Assembly: GCF_001896205.1 (NCBI RefSeq)
Contig: NZ_MPNU01000001.1
Location: 2,336,240 to 2,400,239, forward strand
From: Edwardsiella piscicida
GTDB lineage: Bacteria > Pseudomonadota > Gammaproteobacteria > Enterobacterales > Enterobacteriaceae
DNA: 64,000 bases
Direction of reading: 5' to 3'
Below the pieces are notes generated by a model. The model did no database searches. It was given only the letters and a program-made list of their open reading frames with translations, and was not told where the DNA came from. Both the position numbers and the translations under genes were made by a program. Below, in pieces: positions 30,021-40,098 of this stretch; within the stretch, counting starts at the first letter, position 1; the number at the start of each line of letters is the position of its first letter.

Positions 30021-33000
30021 ATGTCTGAACAATACCGTCTTACCCTGCCAGAACGTTACCCGCTGCCCGCGCGCGCGGGCGACGTCCGCCAACTGGGCCA
30101 GCTGAGCGGCTCCGCCTGCGCGCTGGAGTGCGCCGAAATCGCTGAGCGGCACGCCGGCCCCGTGATGCTGGTGGTGCCCGACATGCAGACCGCCCTGCGC
30201 CTGCGCGACGAAATTCCCCAGTTCAGCCGCCAGTGGGTCACGACCCTGGCCGACTGGGAGACGCTGCCCTACGATAGCTTCTCGCCGCACCAGGATATCA
30301 TCTCCGCCCGCCTCTCCTGCCTCTACCATCTGCCGGGGATGGAGCGCGGGATCATCATACTGCCGATCAATACGCTGATGCAGCGCGTCTGCCCGCACAG
30401 CTTCCTGCACGGACATGCGCTGGTGATGAAAAAGGGGCAGCGCCTGTCGCGCGATGTCCTGCGCGCCCAGCTGGAGCAGGCGGGCTACCGCAGCGTGGAT
30501 CAGGTGATGGAGCACGGGGAGTTCGCGACCCGCGGCGCCCTACTCGACCTGTTCCCGATGGGCAGCGACGAACCCTATCGCATCGACTTTTTCGACGATG
30601 AGATCGACAGCCTGCGCCTGTTCGACGTCGACAGTCAGCGCACCCTGAACGAGGTCGAGCGCATCGATCTGCTGCCGGCCCACGAGTTTCCCACCGATCA
30701 GACGGCCATCGAACTGTTCCGCAGCCAGTGGCGCGAACACTTTGAGGTGCGCCGTGACGCCGAGCACATCTACCAGCAGGTCAGTAAAAGGATCTGGCCC
30801 GCCGGGATCGAATACTGGCAGCCGCTGTTCTTTAACCAGCCGCTGCCGACGCTGTTCAGCTACCTGCCGGCGGGTACGCTGCTGCTGGGGCTGGGCGATC
30901 TGCACCAGGCCGCCGAACGCTTCTGGCAGGACATTGAACAGCGCCGGGCCAGCCGCGGCATCGACCCGATGCGTCCGCTGCTGCCGCCGGAAAGCCTGTG
31001 GATGCGCGTGGATGAACTGTTCGCCGCCCTCAAGCAGTGGCCGCGCATTCAGCTGACCCGCGACGCGCTCGACGACCACGCCGGTCACACCAACCTGCAC
31101 TACCAGCCGCTGCCGACCCTGGCGGTAGAGGCGCAGAGCAAGAAGCCCCTGGCTAATCTGCAGCGCTTCCTGGCGGAGTTTAGCGGCAGCGTGGTGTTCA
31201 GCGCAGAAAGCGAAGGCCGCCGCGAAACCCTGCTGGAGCTGCTGGCGCGCATTCAGGTGGCGCCGCGGCTGATCGCCCGGCTTGAGGAGGCCGAGCCCGG
31301 CGGTCGCTACATCATGGTCGGCGCCAGCGAGCACGGTTTTATCAACGCACCGCTGGCGCTGGCGCTGATCTGCGAAAGCGATCTGCTCGGCGAGCGCGTT
31401 AGCCGCCGTCGCCAGGATAGCCGCCGCACCATCAACACCGATACGCTGATCCGCAACCTGGCGGAGCTGACGCCCGGTCAACCGGTCGTACACCTGGAGC
31501 ACGGCGTGGGCCGCTACGGCGGGATGACCACCCTGGAGGCGGGCGGGATCAAGGGCGAATACCTGATCCTCAGCTACGCCGGCGACGCCAAGCTGTACGT
31601 TCCGGTCTCCTCGCTGCACCTGCTCAGCCGCTACGCCGGCGGCGCCGATGACAGCGCGCCGCTGCACCGCCTGGGCGGCGATGCCTGGACCCGCGCCCGG
31701 CAAAAGGCCGCGGAAAAGGTGCGCGACGTGGCGGCCGAGCTGCTGGATATCTATGCGATGCGCGCCGCCAAGGCGGGGTTTGCCTTCCGTCACGACCGCG
31801 AGGCCTACCAGCTGTTCTGTCAAGGTTTCCCGTTTGAAACCACCGCGGATCAGGAGATCGCCATCAACGCGGTGCTCAGCGACATGTGCCAGCCGCTGGC
31901 CATGGATCGCCTGGTGTGCGGCGACGTCGGCTTCGGGAAAACCGAAGTGGCCATGCGCGCCGCCTTCCTGGCGGTGCACAGCGGCAAGCAGGTAGCGGTG
32001 CTGGTGCCGACCACCCTGCTGGCCCAGCAGCACTACGATAACTTCCGCGACCGCTTCGCCAACTGGCCGGTGCGCATTGAGCTGATCTCCCGTTTCCGCA
32101 GCGCCAAAGAGCAGGCGCAGGTGCTGGCGGACACCGCCGACGGCAAGGTCGATATTCTGATCGGCACCCACAAGCTGCTGCAGAACGACGTACAGTGGAG
32201 CGATCTGGGGCTGCTGATCGTCGACGAAGAGCATCGCTTCGGCGTACGCCAGAAGGAGCGCATCAAGGCGATGCGCGCCGATGTGGATATTCTGACGCTC
32301 ACGGCGACGCCGATCCCGCGCACCCTGAACATGGCCATGAGCGGCATGCGCGATCTCTCCATCATCGCCACCCCGCCGGCGCGGCGCATGGCGGTAAAGA
32401 CCTTTGTCCGCGAATATGACAGCCTGGTGGTGCGCGAGGCCATTCTGCGTGAAACCCTGCGCGGCGGTCAGGTGTACTACCTGTACAACGACGTCGACAC
32501 CATCCAGAAAGCCGCCGATCGCCTGGCGACCCTGGTGCCGGAGGCGCGCATCGCCATCGGCCACGGGCAGATGCGCGAGCGCGAGCTGGAGCGGGTGATG
32601 AATGATTTTCACCACCAGCGCTTTAACGTATTGGTCTGCACCACCATAATCGAAACCGGTATCGATATTCCCAGCGCCAACACCATCATCATTGAGCGAG
32701 CGGACCACTTTGGCCTGGCGCAGCTGCACCAGCTGCGCGGGCGCGTCGGGCGCTCGTATCATCAGGCCTATGCCTACCTGCTCACCCCACCGCCCAAGGC
32801 GATGACCGTCGATGCGCAGAAGCGGCTGGAGGCGATTGCCTCGCTGGAGGATCTCGGCGCCGGCTTTGCCCTGGCGACGCACGATCTGGAGATCCGCGGC
32901 GCCGGCGAGCTGCTGGGGGACGATCAGAGCGGTCAGATGGCCAGCGTAGGCTTCTCGCTGTATATGGAGCTGCTGGAAAGCGCGGTCACGGCGCTGAAAG

Positions 33001-33482
33001 AGGGGCGCGAACCCTCCCTGGAGGATCTCACCAGCCAGCAGACCGAGGTGGAGCTGCGTATGCCTACCCTGCTGCCGGAGGAGATGATCCCCGACGTCGG
33101 CACCCGTCTCTCTTTCTACAAGCGTATCGCCAGCGCCAGCGATGGGGATACCCTCGCCGACCTGCGCGCGGAGCTGATCGATCGCTTCGGGGCGCTGCCC
33201 GATGCGGCGCGTAACCTGCTGCAGTGCGCCGCACTGCGCCAGCAGGCCGCGGCGCTGGGGATCCGCCGGATTGAGGGGCACGATAAGGGGGGATTCATCG
33301 AGTTCAGCGAAAAGAACCACGTCGATCCGCTGTATCTGATCGGCCTGCTGCAGCAGCAGCCGGGCGTCTTCCGACTGGATGGCCCCAGTAAGCTGAAGTT
33401 CATCTGCGATCTCAGCGAGCGTCAGGCGCGCCTCGCCTTCGTCGAGCGTCTGCTGGCCGACTTCGCCGAACATCGCATCTAG
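30021..33482 (+). CDS. mfd: Mfd, transcription-repair coupling factor
   Basis: 1153 residues; E. coli has 1148. Mfd removes stalled RNA polymerase and recruits UvrA. The UvrB-like region covers about residues 1-350, the polymerase-interaction domain about 480-545 (LEHGVGRYGGMTTLEAGG), the RecG-like translocase about 600-960 (Walker A GDVGFGKTEV, box II DEEHRFG, GRVGRSYHQAYAYLL), and the C-terminal autoinhibitory domain the rest. The start MSEQYRLTLPERY is chosen by homology; the frame extends 32 codons upstream. Confidence 0.98.
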   Translation: MSEQYRLTLPERYPLPARAGDVRQLGQLSGSACALECAEIAERHAGPVMLVVPDMQTALRLRDEIPQFSRQWVTTLADWETLPYDSFSPHQDIISARLSCLYHLPGMERGIIILPINTLMQRVCPHSFLHGHALVMKKGQRLSRDVLRAQLEQAGYRSVDQVMEHGEFATRGALLDLFPMGSDEPYRIDFFDDEIDSLRLFDVDSQRTLNEVERIDLLPAHEFPTDQTAIELFRSQWREHFEVRRDAEHIYQQVSKRIWPAGIEYWQPLFFNQPLPTLFSYLPAGTLLLGLGDLHQAAERFWQDIEQRRASRGIDPMRPLLPPESLWMRVDELFAALKQWPRIQLTRDALDDHAGHTNLHYQPLPTLAVEAQSKKPLANLQRFLAEFSGSVVFSAESEGRRETLLELLARIQVAPRLIARLEEAEPGGRYIMVGASEHGFINAPLALALICESDLLGERVSRRRQDSRRTINTDTLIRNLAELTPGQPVVHLEHGVGRYGGMTTLEAGGIKGEYLILSYAGDAKLYVPVSSLHLLSRYAGGADDSAPLHRLGGDAWTRARQKAAEKVRDVAAELLDIYAMRAAKAGFAFRHDREAYQLFCQGFPFETTADQEIAINAVLSDMCQPLAMDRLVCGDVGFGKTEVAMRAAFLAVHSGKQVAVLVPTTLLAQQHYDNFRDRFANWPVRIELISRFRSAKEQAQVLADTADGKVDILIGTHKLLQNDVQWSDLGLLIVDEEHRFGVRQKERIKAMRADVDILTLTATPIPRTLNMAMSGMRDLSIIATPPARRMAVKTFVREYDSLVVREAILRETLRGGQVYYLYNDVDTIQKAADRLATLVPEARIAIGHGQMRERELERVMNDFHHQRFNVLVCTTIIETGIDIPSANTIIIERADHFGLAQLHQLRGRVGRSYHQAYAYLLTPPPKAMTVDAQKRLEAIASLEDLGAGFALATHDLEIRGAGELLGDDQSGQMASVGFSLYMELLESAVTALKEGREPSLEDLTSQQTEVELRMPTLLPEEMIPDVGTRLSFYKRIASASDGDTLADLRAELIDRFGALPDAARNLLQCAALRQQAAALGIRRIEGHDKGGFIEFSEKNHVDPLYLIGLLQQQPGVFRLDGPSKLKFICDLSERQARLAFVERLLADFAEHRI

Positions 33483-33542
33483 CGGCGGCGCACCCGCTCA
33501 GAAGAGCGGCGTCGGCCTCTGGCCGCGCCGCGTCTCTTCGCC

Positions 33543-34091
33543 TCAGGCCCGGCGATCGCCCTGCCCGATGATCAGCTGGCCGTTGCCGTCCAGCGGGATC
33601 TGCTGGCCGGGATCGCTCTCCATGCGCACCCGACCGCGCCGATCGCCGATGCGGTAGGTCACATCGTAGCCTAGCAGACGACGGGATTTATCATACTCCG
33701 TGGTGCAGCGCTGCTCACGGGTGGTGTAGGTGTCATTCTGCTGCATCGTCCCCTGGATCTGATGACCGGCATAGCCGCCGCCCAGCGCGCCCAGCACGGT
33801 CGCCACATCGCGTCCTCGACCGTTGCCGACCTGGTGACCCAGCACCCCGCCGGCCACGGCCCCCAGCAGCGAGCCCGCCAGCCGGTTTTCGTCCTGCACC
33901 GCCCGGCGGTGGGTCACCGCCACGTCGCGGCACACCCTACGCGGCGTCTTGATGGTGTCATGGATCGGCACCGCCGACAGCACCTGCGCATACTGCGGCG
34001 GCGCATCAAACACCTTCAGCCCGGCCACGGCGGCCACGCTCAGCGCCGCCGCCACCCCAATACCGATACCGCCCAGCATGGATTTATTCAT
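33543..34091 (-). CDS. ycfJ: YcfJ, glycine-zipper 2TM domain envelope protein
   Basis: 182 residues from MNKSMLGGIGIGVAAAL, which forms a membrane anchor or signal segment. The central block LLGAVAGGVLGHQVGNGRGR plus GALGGGYAGHQIQG is the glycine-zipper 2TM motif, followed by a C-terminal part with two Cys and a basic, strand-rich tail. Function is not established; E. coli ycfJ neighbours ndh. Here an EamA transporter gene separates the two. The open frame extends upstream but only this start has homologous sequence. Confidence 0.88.
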   Translation of the reverse strand: MNKSMLGGIGIGVAAALSVAAVAGLKVFDAPPQYAQVLSAVPIHDTIKTPRRVCRDVAVTHRRAVQDENRLAGSLLGAVAGGVLGHQVGNGRGRDVATVLGALGGGYAGHQIQGTMQQNDTYTTREQRCTTEYDKSRRLLGYDVTYRIGDRRGRVRMESDPGQQIPLDGNGQLIIGQGDRRA

Positions 34092-34246
34092 CCCGATCTT
34101 CTCCCTTAGCGGTCCGCCGTGCGCAGAAGTGGGCACGGGCGCGACCGGTGATTTCGCAATAATCGCCGCCAGTGTGCGCAGCCTACGCCCGGGCAACAAT
34201 CGGAATAAGGGAGAAAATCACCGCGCGGCCGCGGCATGGAGCAGAT

Positions 34247-35155
34247 TCAGGATAATTCTGACGTCGGGCGGTGGCGGCCGCGGCGGCGCGGCTTCAGCTC
34301 GCTGATCAGCACCCCCACCACGATCAGCGCCGCGCCCAGCAGCGCCACCCCCGGCAGACGCTCACCGGCGATACGCCCCACCACCCCGGCCCACACCGGC
34401 TCGCCGGCGTAGATCACCGTGGCGCGGGTTGGCGAAACGCTGCGCTGCGCCCAGTTCATGGTCACCTGAATGATCCCGCTGGCCAGACCCAGTCCCAGCG
34501 CGCTGAGCAGCAGGTAGCCTGAATAGGGCGGCACCGATTCGCCGTTTGGCGCCATCAGCGCAAAGCCGAGCAGCGAGGCCGTCGCCAGCTGGATCACCGT
34601 GACCCGCCGCACGTCCACCCGTCCGGCGCAGCCGCTGATCAGGATGATCTCCGCCGCAATGGCCAAGGTGCTGAATAGCGTCGCCGTCTCTCCGGCCCCC
34701 AGCGTCAGCGTGCCATCCTGCGGCCCGGCCAGCAGCAGTAGCCCGACAAATGCCAGCCCGATGCCCAGCCACGCCATCAGACGCGGGCGACGCCCCAGAA
34801 ACAGCCACTGCAGCAGCGGCACCAGCGGCACATACAGCGCGGTCATAAAGGCGGACTTGCTACTGCTGATGGTCTGTAGCCCATAGGTTTGCAGGCCATA
34901 GCCGGCGGCGATCGCCGCCCCGATGCAAAGCCCCCACAGCAGCTCCCGCCGGGTAAAACCGCGCAGATGACGCCAGGAGATCGCCCCCAGCACCAGCGTG
35001 GCGGCGGCAAAGCGCAGGCCGACAAAGAAAAACGGGCCGCTCACCGTCATGGCGCGGTGCACGATCAGAAAGGTGCCGCCCCACAGCATGGTGATGAAGA
35101 TCAGGATCAGCTCTTGCGGCGTCAGGGAGAAGCGGACGGCGGATAGACGAGGCAT
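34247..35155 (-). CDS. EamA/DMT-family transporter
   Basis: 302 residues forming about ten membrane helices in two EamA repeats (for example ILIFITMLWGGTFLIVHRAM in the first, and LGLGLASGIIQVTMNWAQ with AGEPVWAGVVG in the second). Such proteins export amino acids or other metabolites; the substrate cannot be read from sequence. The C-terminus is basic (KPRRRGRHR). The start is uncertain; the ATG before PRLSAVRFSL is preferred because the preceding residues are not membrane-like. It lies between ycfJ and ndh, all leftward. Confidence 0.8.
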   Translation of the reverse strand: MPRLSAVRFSLTPQELILIFITMLWGGTFLIVHRAMTVSGPFFFVGLRFAAATLVLGAISWRHLRGFTRRELLWGLCIGAAIAAGYGLQTYGLQTISSSKSAFMTALYVPLVPLLQWLFLGRRPRLMAWLGIGLAFVGLLLLAGPQDGTLTLGAGETATLFSTLAIAAEIILISGCAGRVDVRRVTVIQLATASLLGFALMAPNGESVPPYSGYLLLSALGLGLASGIIQVTMNWAQRSVSPTRATVIYAGEPVWAGVVGRIAGERLPGVALLGAALIVVGVLISELKPRRRGRHRPTSELS

Positions 35156-35269
35156 TATGGACAACCACTGCGATATTAATGAGCTATCCAGTGTGCGCGC
35201 CGCGCTGGGCAGGGTCAAGGGGGGGAAAGCGACGGGCGCCGCGGCGGCGTCCGTCGTCTCGCGATGCGA

Positions 35270-36574
35270 TCAGTGCAGCTTCAGGTGCGGGCGGATCACC
35301 CGGTTGATGCTATCGACCAGCATCATCAGACCGGTCTTCATATATCCGTGCAGCGCAATCTGGTGCATGCGGTACAGCGAGACATACATGATGCGCGCGA
35401 TACGCCCTTCGATCATCATTGAGCCCCGCGTCAGATTCCCCATCAGGCTGCCCACGGTGCTGAACTCCGACAGGGAGACCAGCGACCCGCGATCGTGATA
35501 GAGATAATCCTTCAGCGGCGCCGCCTTCAGCAGCGCCAGGATATTGGCGGCGCACAGCGTCGCCATCTGGTGGGCCGCCTGGCCGCGCGGCGGCACATTG
35601 CGCCCGTCCGGCTGTGCGCAGGCCGCGCAGTCGCCGATGGCGAAGATATGGCTATCCAGGGTAGTCTGCAGCGTCGGCTTCACCACCAGCTGATTGATTC
35701 GGTTGGTCTCCAGGCCGCCGATATCGCGCAGGAAGTCCGGCGCCTTGATCCCGGCCGCCCACACCATCAGATCGGCCGGGATAAACTCGCCCGCTTTGGT
35801 CTGCAGGCCGTTGGCCTCGGCGCGGGTCACCATGGTGTTGGTCAAGACACGCACCCCAAGATTGGTCAGCTCTTGGTGGGCCGCGGCGGAGATACGCGGC
35901 GGCAGCGCCGGCAGAATGCGTTCGCCCGCCTCCACCAGCGTCACGTTTAGCGCGGCGCTGCTCAGATTCTCATAGCCGTAGCTCTGCAGCTGTTTCACCG
36001 CGTTGTGCAGCTCGGCGGACAGTTCGACGCCGGTCGCCCCGCCGCCGACGATGGCAATATTCACCTGCTCGTCCGTTTTTCCCGCCGCAGAGTACTTCAG
36101 GAACAGATTAAGCATTTCGTTATGGAAGCGGTGCGCCTGCTGCGGGCTGTCCAGGAAGATGCAGTTCTGACTCACGCCCGGCGTGCCGAAATCGTTTGAG
36201 GTGCTGCCCAGGGCCATCACCAGAATGTCATAGTCCAGCTGACGCTCGGCAACCAGCAGCGTATCCTGCTCATCGCGGATCTCCGCCAGCGTGACCCGGC
36301 GGGACTGACGATCGAGCGCCGTCATGCTGCCCAGCTGAAAGGTGAAATGGTGGTTACGCGCATGGGCCAGATAGCTCAGCGCATCGACGCCGTCATCCAG
36401 CGATCCCGTCGCCACTTCATGCAGCAGCGGCTTCCACAGGTGGCTGTGGTTGCGATCGATAAGCACGATCTCCGCCTTACCCTTGCGCCCCAGCGAATGC
36501 CCCAGGCTGGTTGCCAGTTCGAGTCCGCCGGCACCACCGCCAACAATCACGATTTTTTTCTTTGCTGCGCTCAA
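35270..36574 (-). CDS. ndh: Ndh, type II NADH:quinone oxidoreductase
   Basis: 434 residues from a TTG start, exactly the E. coli length; AAGGGAG sits six bases before that TTG, and the next upstream TTG (36601) lacks a site. The peripheral inner-membrane flavoenzyme passes electrons from NADH to quinone without pumping protons. FAD motif [19 protein letters not shown] motif [18 protein letters not shown], and [14 protein letters not shown] near the flavin. The C-terminal amphipathic part ([18 protein letters not shown]) binds membrane. Its upstream region carries PdhR- and FNR-type operators. Confidence 0.97.
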   Translation of the reverse strand: MSAAKKKIVIVGGGAGGLELATSLGHSLGRKGKAEIVLIDRNHSHLWKPLLHEVATGSLDDGVDALSYLAHARNHHFTFQLGSMTALDRQSRRVTLAEIRDEQDTLLVAERQLDYDILVMALGSTSNDFGTPGVSQNCIFLDSPQQAHRFHNEMLNLFLKYSAAGKTDEQVNIAIVGGGATGVELSAELHNAVKQLQSYGYENLSSAALNVTLVEAGERILPALPPRISAAAHQELTNLGVRVLTNTMVTRAEANGLQTKAGEFIPADLMVWAAGIKAPDFLRDIGGLETNRINQLVVKPTLQTTLDSHIFAIGDCAACAQPDGRNVPPRGQAAHQMATLCAANILALLKAAPLKDYLYHDRGSLVSLSEFSTVGSLMGNLTRGSMMIEGRIARIMYVSLYRMHQIALHGYMKTGLMMLVDSINRVIRPHLKLH

Positions 36575-36707
36575 AGCTTTCTCCCTTGGTAAAAAATGCA
36601 AACCATTCGTTAACCAAAGATGACTTCCGCATGACCCAGAGTGGCGGCTTGGCTGACGAAGGTTACTGTCGTTCGTTCACGGTGGCCACGATACCACAAA
36701 GGGTAAT

Positions 36708-36720
36708 TTGGTCATACCAA
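36708..36720 (-). promoter_or_regulatory. PdhR box upstream of ndh
   Basis: On the minus strand TTGGTATGACCAA, a perfect palindrome-type match to the PdhR operator core. PdhR represses ndh in E. coli when pyruvate is low. It lies about 135 bases before the ndh start codon. Confidence 0.75.
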
Positions 36721-36722
36721 AA

Positions 36723-36736
36723 TTGATTCAAATCAA
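36723..36736 (-). promoter_or_regulatory. FNR site upstream of ndh
   Basis: TTGAT-TCAA-ATCAA, a perfect match to TTGAT-N4-ATCAA, two bases from the PdhR box. FNR represses ndh without oxygen in E. coli. It could also act on the rightward side, where yciT begins 230 bases away. Confidence 0.75.
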
Positions 36737-36963
36737 ATAAAGCAGAGATTGTTCGCCTGTTTTTTGTGCGCTAGAGCTGATTTTTTGACCTTAGGCAGCA
36801 TAAGCGCAACAGACGCCTTACACTCCGCACCCCTCGCCACCGCGCGCCTCTGCGGCGCGAACGCCCCGCGGCGTATTCATCCCGCCGGGCTGCGGTGTTA
36901 TCATGGCGAAAAACGACGGCATGGAAACACACCGGCATCCGCCGTCTGCCCGCACAGGACACT

Positions 36964-37722
36964 ATGAACGCCAGACAACAACGCATTCTGCAATTGGTCA
37001 ACGATCAGCGTCGCATCAGCGTCGCCGACCTGGCCCGCACCTGCCAGGTTTCCGAGGTCACCATCCGTCAGGATCTGACGCAGCTGGAAAAACGCAGCTA
37101 CCTCAAGCGGGTGCACGGCTTCGCCGTCGCCCTGGAGAGCGAGGACGTCGATGCTCGCATGATGATTAACTTCACCCTGAAGCAGCAGCTGGCCGCCTAC
37201 GCGGCGTCCCTGGTCAACGACGGGGAGACCATCTTCATCGAAAGCGGCAGCACCAACGCCCTGCTGGCCCGCTATCTGGCCGAGCGCAAGCAGGTCACTC
37301 TGGTCACCGTCAGCACCTATATCGCCCATCTGCTGAAAGAGACCGACTGCGACGTGATCCTGATGGGCGGTCTGCATCAGAAGCGCAGTGAAACCGTGGT
37401 CGGCCCGCTGACTCGCCAGTGCATCCAGCAGGTCTACTTCAGTAAGGCCTTCATCGGCATCGACGGCTTTCATCCCGAGGCCGGCTTTACCGGGCGCGAC
37501 ATGATGCGCGCCGAGGTGGTCAACGCCGTGCTGGCCAAGGGCGTGGAGAACATCATCCTGACCGACGCCTCCAAGTTCGGCCAGATCCACCCCAACCCGC
37601 TGCAGCCCATCGGCGCCATCAGCCGGGTGATCACCGACTACCGCTTAAGCGATGCGCAGCGCGGCTCGCTGGAGGCGCTGGGCATCGCGGTCGATAAAGT
37701 CTCTGAAAACGGCATCCGCTGA
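36964..37722 (+). CDS. yciT: YciT, DeoR-family transcriptional regulator
   Basis: 252 residues; E. coli YciT has 249. N-terminal DeoR helix-turn-helix ([19 protein letters not shown]) and C-terminal DeoRC sugar-phosphate sensor domain ([36 protein letters not shown]). Blocks RVHGFAV and KAFIGIDGF-x4-GFTGRDMMR match YciT closely. CAGGACACT precedes the ATG. In E. coli it is next to osmB; here it is divergent from ndh. Its regulon is little known (linked to osmotic control). Confidence 0.88.
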   Translation: MNARQQRILQLVNDQRRISVADLARTCQVSEVTIRQDLTQLEKRSYLKRVHGFAVALESEDVDARMMINFTLKQQLAAYAASLVNDGETIFIESGSTNALLARYLAERKQVTLVTVSTYIAHLLKETDCDVILMGGLHQKRSETVVGPLTRQCIQQVYFSKAFIGIDGFHPEAGFTGRDMMRAEVVNAVLAKGVENIILTDASKFGQIHPNPLQPIGAISRVITDYRLSDAQRGSLEALGIAVDKVSENGIR

Positions 37723-37772
37723 TCCTGCGCAGAGAAAAATCCCGGGCGCCCCTTGCAACCCTAAGATAATAG

Positions 37773-37788
37773 CTGTATATATTTACAG
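37773..37788 (+). promoter_or_regulatory. LexA box upstream of dinI
   Basis: CTGTATATATTTACAG, i.e. CTGT-N8-ACAG with the AT-rich centre of strong SOS operators, 24 bases before the dinI start codon. Confidence 0.88.
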
Positions 37789-37812
37789 TAAATTACTCAT
37801 AGGGAGTTACCC

Positions 37813-38061
37813 ATGCGCATCGAACTGACGTTGGACAAGCGCAACCCTCTGCCTCCGGGTGCGCTTGACGCCTTTCACCAGGAATTTTCCCGCCGAATCC
37901 AGCGCCACTACCCCGACTGCGCCGTGCAGGTGCGCCAGGCCGGCGCCAACGGCCTGAGCATACTGGGCGGCATCAAGAGCGATCGGGAGATCGTCGAAAC
38001 CATCCTGCAGGAGACCTGGGAAAGCGCCGACGACTGGTTCTCTCCCGACGACCCCGAGTAG
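37813..38061 (+). CDS. dinI: DinI, SOS-induced modulator of RecA
   Basis: 82 residues; E. coli has 81. It begins MRIELTLDKRNPLPPGALDA and ends with the acidic helix ILQETWESADDWFSPDDPE, the surface that mimics DNA and binds RecA filaments. Known role: stabilises RecA filaments and restrains LexA/UmuD cleavage. GGGAGT precedes the ATG and a strong LexA box lies just upstream. bssS and solA follow; E. coli groups the same three genes. Confidence 0.95.
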   Translation: MRIELTLDKRNPLPPGALDAFHQEFSRRIQRHYPDCAVQVRQAGANGLSILGGIKSDREIVETILQETWESADDWFSPDDPE

Positions 38062-38190
38062 CGACGCCGCCCCGCGTGCAGAAAAAATAGGCCGGGCGGC
38101 CCAGAGATGCATATACTGAGAAAGCGCATGGTATGCGTTTATTGATCCTGGTGAGTAACTCATGTCAGTCACTACGCTTAAGGGGGTCTT

Positions 38191-38445
38191 ATGAACGGCA
38201 AGGATGAAGTTATCCAGACGCATCCCGTTATTGGTTGGGATATCAGTACCGTAGACAGCTACGACGCTCTCATGATCCGCCTTCACTATCTTTCATCACA
38301 GAATCAGCCACCGGAAGATGCTCGGGTTGACCGTACCCTGTGGTTAACCACCGACGTTGCCCGGCAACTGATCACCATACTGGAAGCGGGCATTGCCAAA
38401 ATTGAGTCCGGCGACTGCCTGCAGAGTGACTACATCAGGCACTAG
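38191..38445 (+). CDS. bssS: BssS (YceP), biofilm regulator
   Basis: 84 residues, as in E. coli. The segment EVIQTHPVIGWDISTVDSYD and the ending ILEAGIAKIESGD plus YIRH are almost identical to E. coli BssS. A small cytoplasmic protein that affects biofilm formation through an unclear route connected with indole and AI-2 signalling. A strong site, AAGGGGGT, is seven bases before the ATG. Confidence 0.94.
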   Translation: MNGKDEVIQTHPVIGWDISTVDSYDALMIRLHYLSSQNQPPEDARVDRTLWLTTDVARQLITILEAGIAKIESGDCLQSDYIRH

Positions 38446-38667
38446 GGACGGTGGGATTAGCACCGCGCCCCCGTCCGATCCCGCCCCGCCGCCCACGGCG
38501 GTGGCCGACACCCCACACCAACACCGCCGCGGCGGTGTTTCTTTTTCCCATCCCGCCGCGCGCGATAGCGGGGTGCCATGCAGCGCCCGCTATCCCGATA
38601 TATACTTATCCATATCCCGCGGCGATGCGCGGGCCACGGGGCTGGGCCCCACCTCTCGGAGGCGGAT

Positions 38668-39795
38668 ATGGATTATGATCTGGCTATCGTTGGCAGTGGC
38701 TCCGTCGGCGCGGCAGCGGGTTACTACGCGGCGCTGGCCGGTCTGCGCGTCGCGCTGTTTGACAGCCACAGCCCGCCGCACCGCCTGGGTGGCCACCACG
38801 GTGACACCCGGATTATCCGCCACGCCGGCGCCGGCGGAGATATCTATACGCCGCTGGCCCTGCGAGCCCAGCAGCTGTGGCAGGCGCTAGAGGAGATCAG
38901 CGCCCTGCCCCTGTTTCACCGCTGCGGCGTGCTCAGCCTGGCGCCGCGAGATACCGCCTTTCTCCGCGAGATCCACGCCAGCGCCCGCGCCCACAGGATC
39001 GCCATCCACGCCCTGGATCGCGCCGCGCTGCGCGAACGCTGGCCGACGATTACCGCGCCGGAGCACTACGCCGCCCTGCTGGAGCCCAACGCCGGTTATC
39101 TGAAGTGCCATCTGGCTATCGCCACCCTGCTTGAAAAAGCCGTTGAGCTGGGTGCTCACCCCTATTTTGACTGTCCGCTGCACGCCGTGCTGGCCGAGCG
39201 CGATGGCGTGCGTCTGCTCGGCCCGCGCGGCGAATGGCGGGCGCGCCGCGTCGCCCTCTGCGCCGGCGCCGGGGTGCGCGCGCTGCTGCCTACGCTGCCG
39301 CTGCAAACCCGGTGTAAACCCTTTGCCTGGTATCAGGCCGACGCTCGCTTCAGCGAACAGCGCCATTTCCCGGCCCTGCATACGATGATGCCCCAGGGCG
39401 CCCACTTCTACAGCTTTCCCGCCGTCGACGGCGCCCTGAAGGCCGGGCGCTACGATGGCGGCCTCATCCCCCCTTCGCCCAGCGCCCGCTGCCCCAGCGC
39501 GCGGGACGTCGGCGAAGATATCGAAATCCACGACTACCTGCGCGCCTTTCTGCCCCAGACAGGCGACTGCCTCTACGGTGATATTGCCAGCGTGGCCATG
39601 ACGCCGGATGGCCACTTTATAATCGATACGCTGCCCACCGCCCCGGCCATCAGCATCGTCAGCGGACTGGGCGTCAACGGCTTTAAGTTCGCCACCGCGC
39701 TGGGAGAATTGGTGGTGCGCCTGGCGACGGACGCCGCGCCCGGCTACGATTTAACCCCTTTCCGCCTGAGCCGCTTTGCGCCGCGCACGGAATAG
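38668..39795 (+). CDS. solA: SolA, N-methyl-L-tryptophan oxidase (sarcosine-oxidase-like flavoprotein)
   Basis: 375 residues; E. coli has 372. N-terminal FAD Rossmann motif DLAIVGSGSVGAAAGYYAA, conserved H-x-GDTRIIRHA, and a C-terminal block GLGVNGFKFATALGELV that contributes to flavin binding. In E. coli the enzyme oxidises N-methyltryptophan and sarcosine weakly, with covalent FAD via a Cys; the natural substrate is unclear. GGAGGCGGAT precedes the chosen ATG. It follows bssS on the same strand. Confidence 0.92.
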   Translation: MDYDLAIVGSGSVGAAAGYYAALAGLRVALFDSHSPPHRLGGHHGDTRIIRHAGAGGDIYTPLALRAQQLWQALEEISALPLFHRCGVLSLAPRDTAFLREIHASARAHRIAIHALDRAALRERWPTITAPEHYAALLEPNAGYLKCHLAIATLLEKAVELGAHPYFDCPLHAVLAERDGVRLLGPRGEWRARRVALCAGAGVRALLPTLPLQTRCKPFAWYQADARFSEQRHFPALHTMMPQGAHFYSFPAVDGALKAGRYDGGLIPPSPSARCPSARDVGEDIEIHDYLRAFLPQTGDCLYGDIASVAMTPDGHFIIDTLPTAPAISIVSGLGVNGFKFATALGELVVRLATDAAPGYDLTPFRLSRFAPRTE

Positions 39796-40098
39796 TCCTC
39801 TACCGATCGGGGACGCGCGACCGATCGGATTATTTTTGATAAAAACGAAAATAGTGACAATAATAAATTCATTCTTTATATATTTTATTATTTACAGATA
39901 GAAATAATGCATTAGTTGACGCAATAATATATTTTCCATTGACAGCGTAGGTAATAAAACCCTAGGCTGTGCTCCTGTATTATCCGCCGTTTTCTCTCTG
40001 CGCCCCTCCGCATGCGTTTATTCCTGCCTGCACCCCGGCACAACGGTAATAGCGGCGATAACGGCAAACACGGACGATGCCAGCGTTAAGGATACCCC
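39796..40098. other. AT-rich leader upstream of the LuxR-type regulator
   Basis: About 300 bases. 39830-39960 is strongly A+T-rich (runs such as TATATATTTTATTATTTACA), in contrast to the GC-rich surroundings. No gene or clear promoter pair is supported, but such tracts bind H-NS-type silencers. Confidence 0.5.

Noticed and set aside
30540-33473. Very long open frame on the minus strand (977 codons)
   Set aside because: Exactly antisense to mfd, whose protein matches its family throughout. Long antisense frames are common in GC-rich genes.
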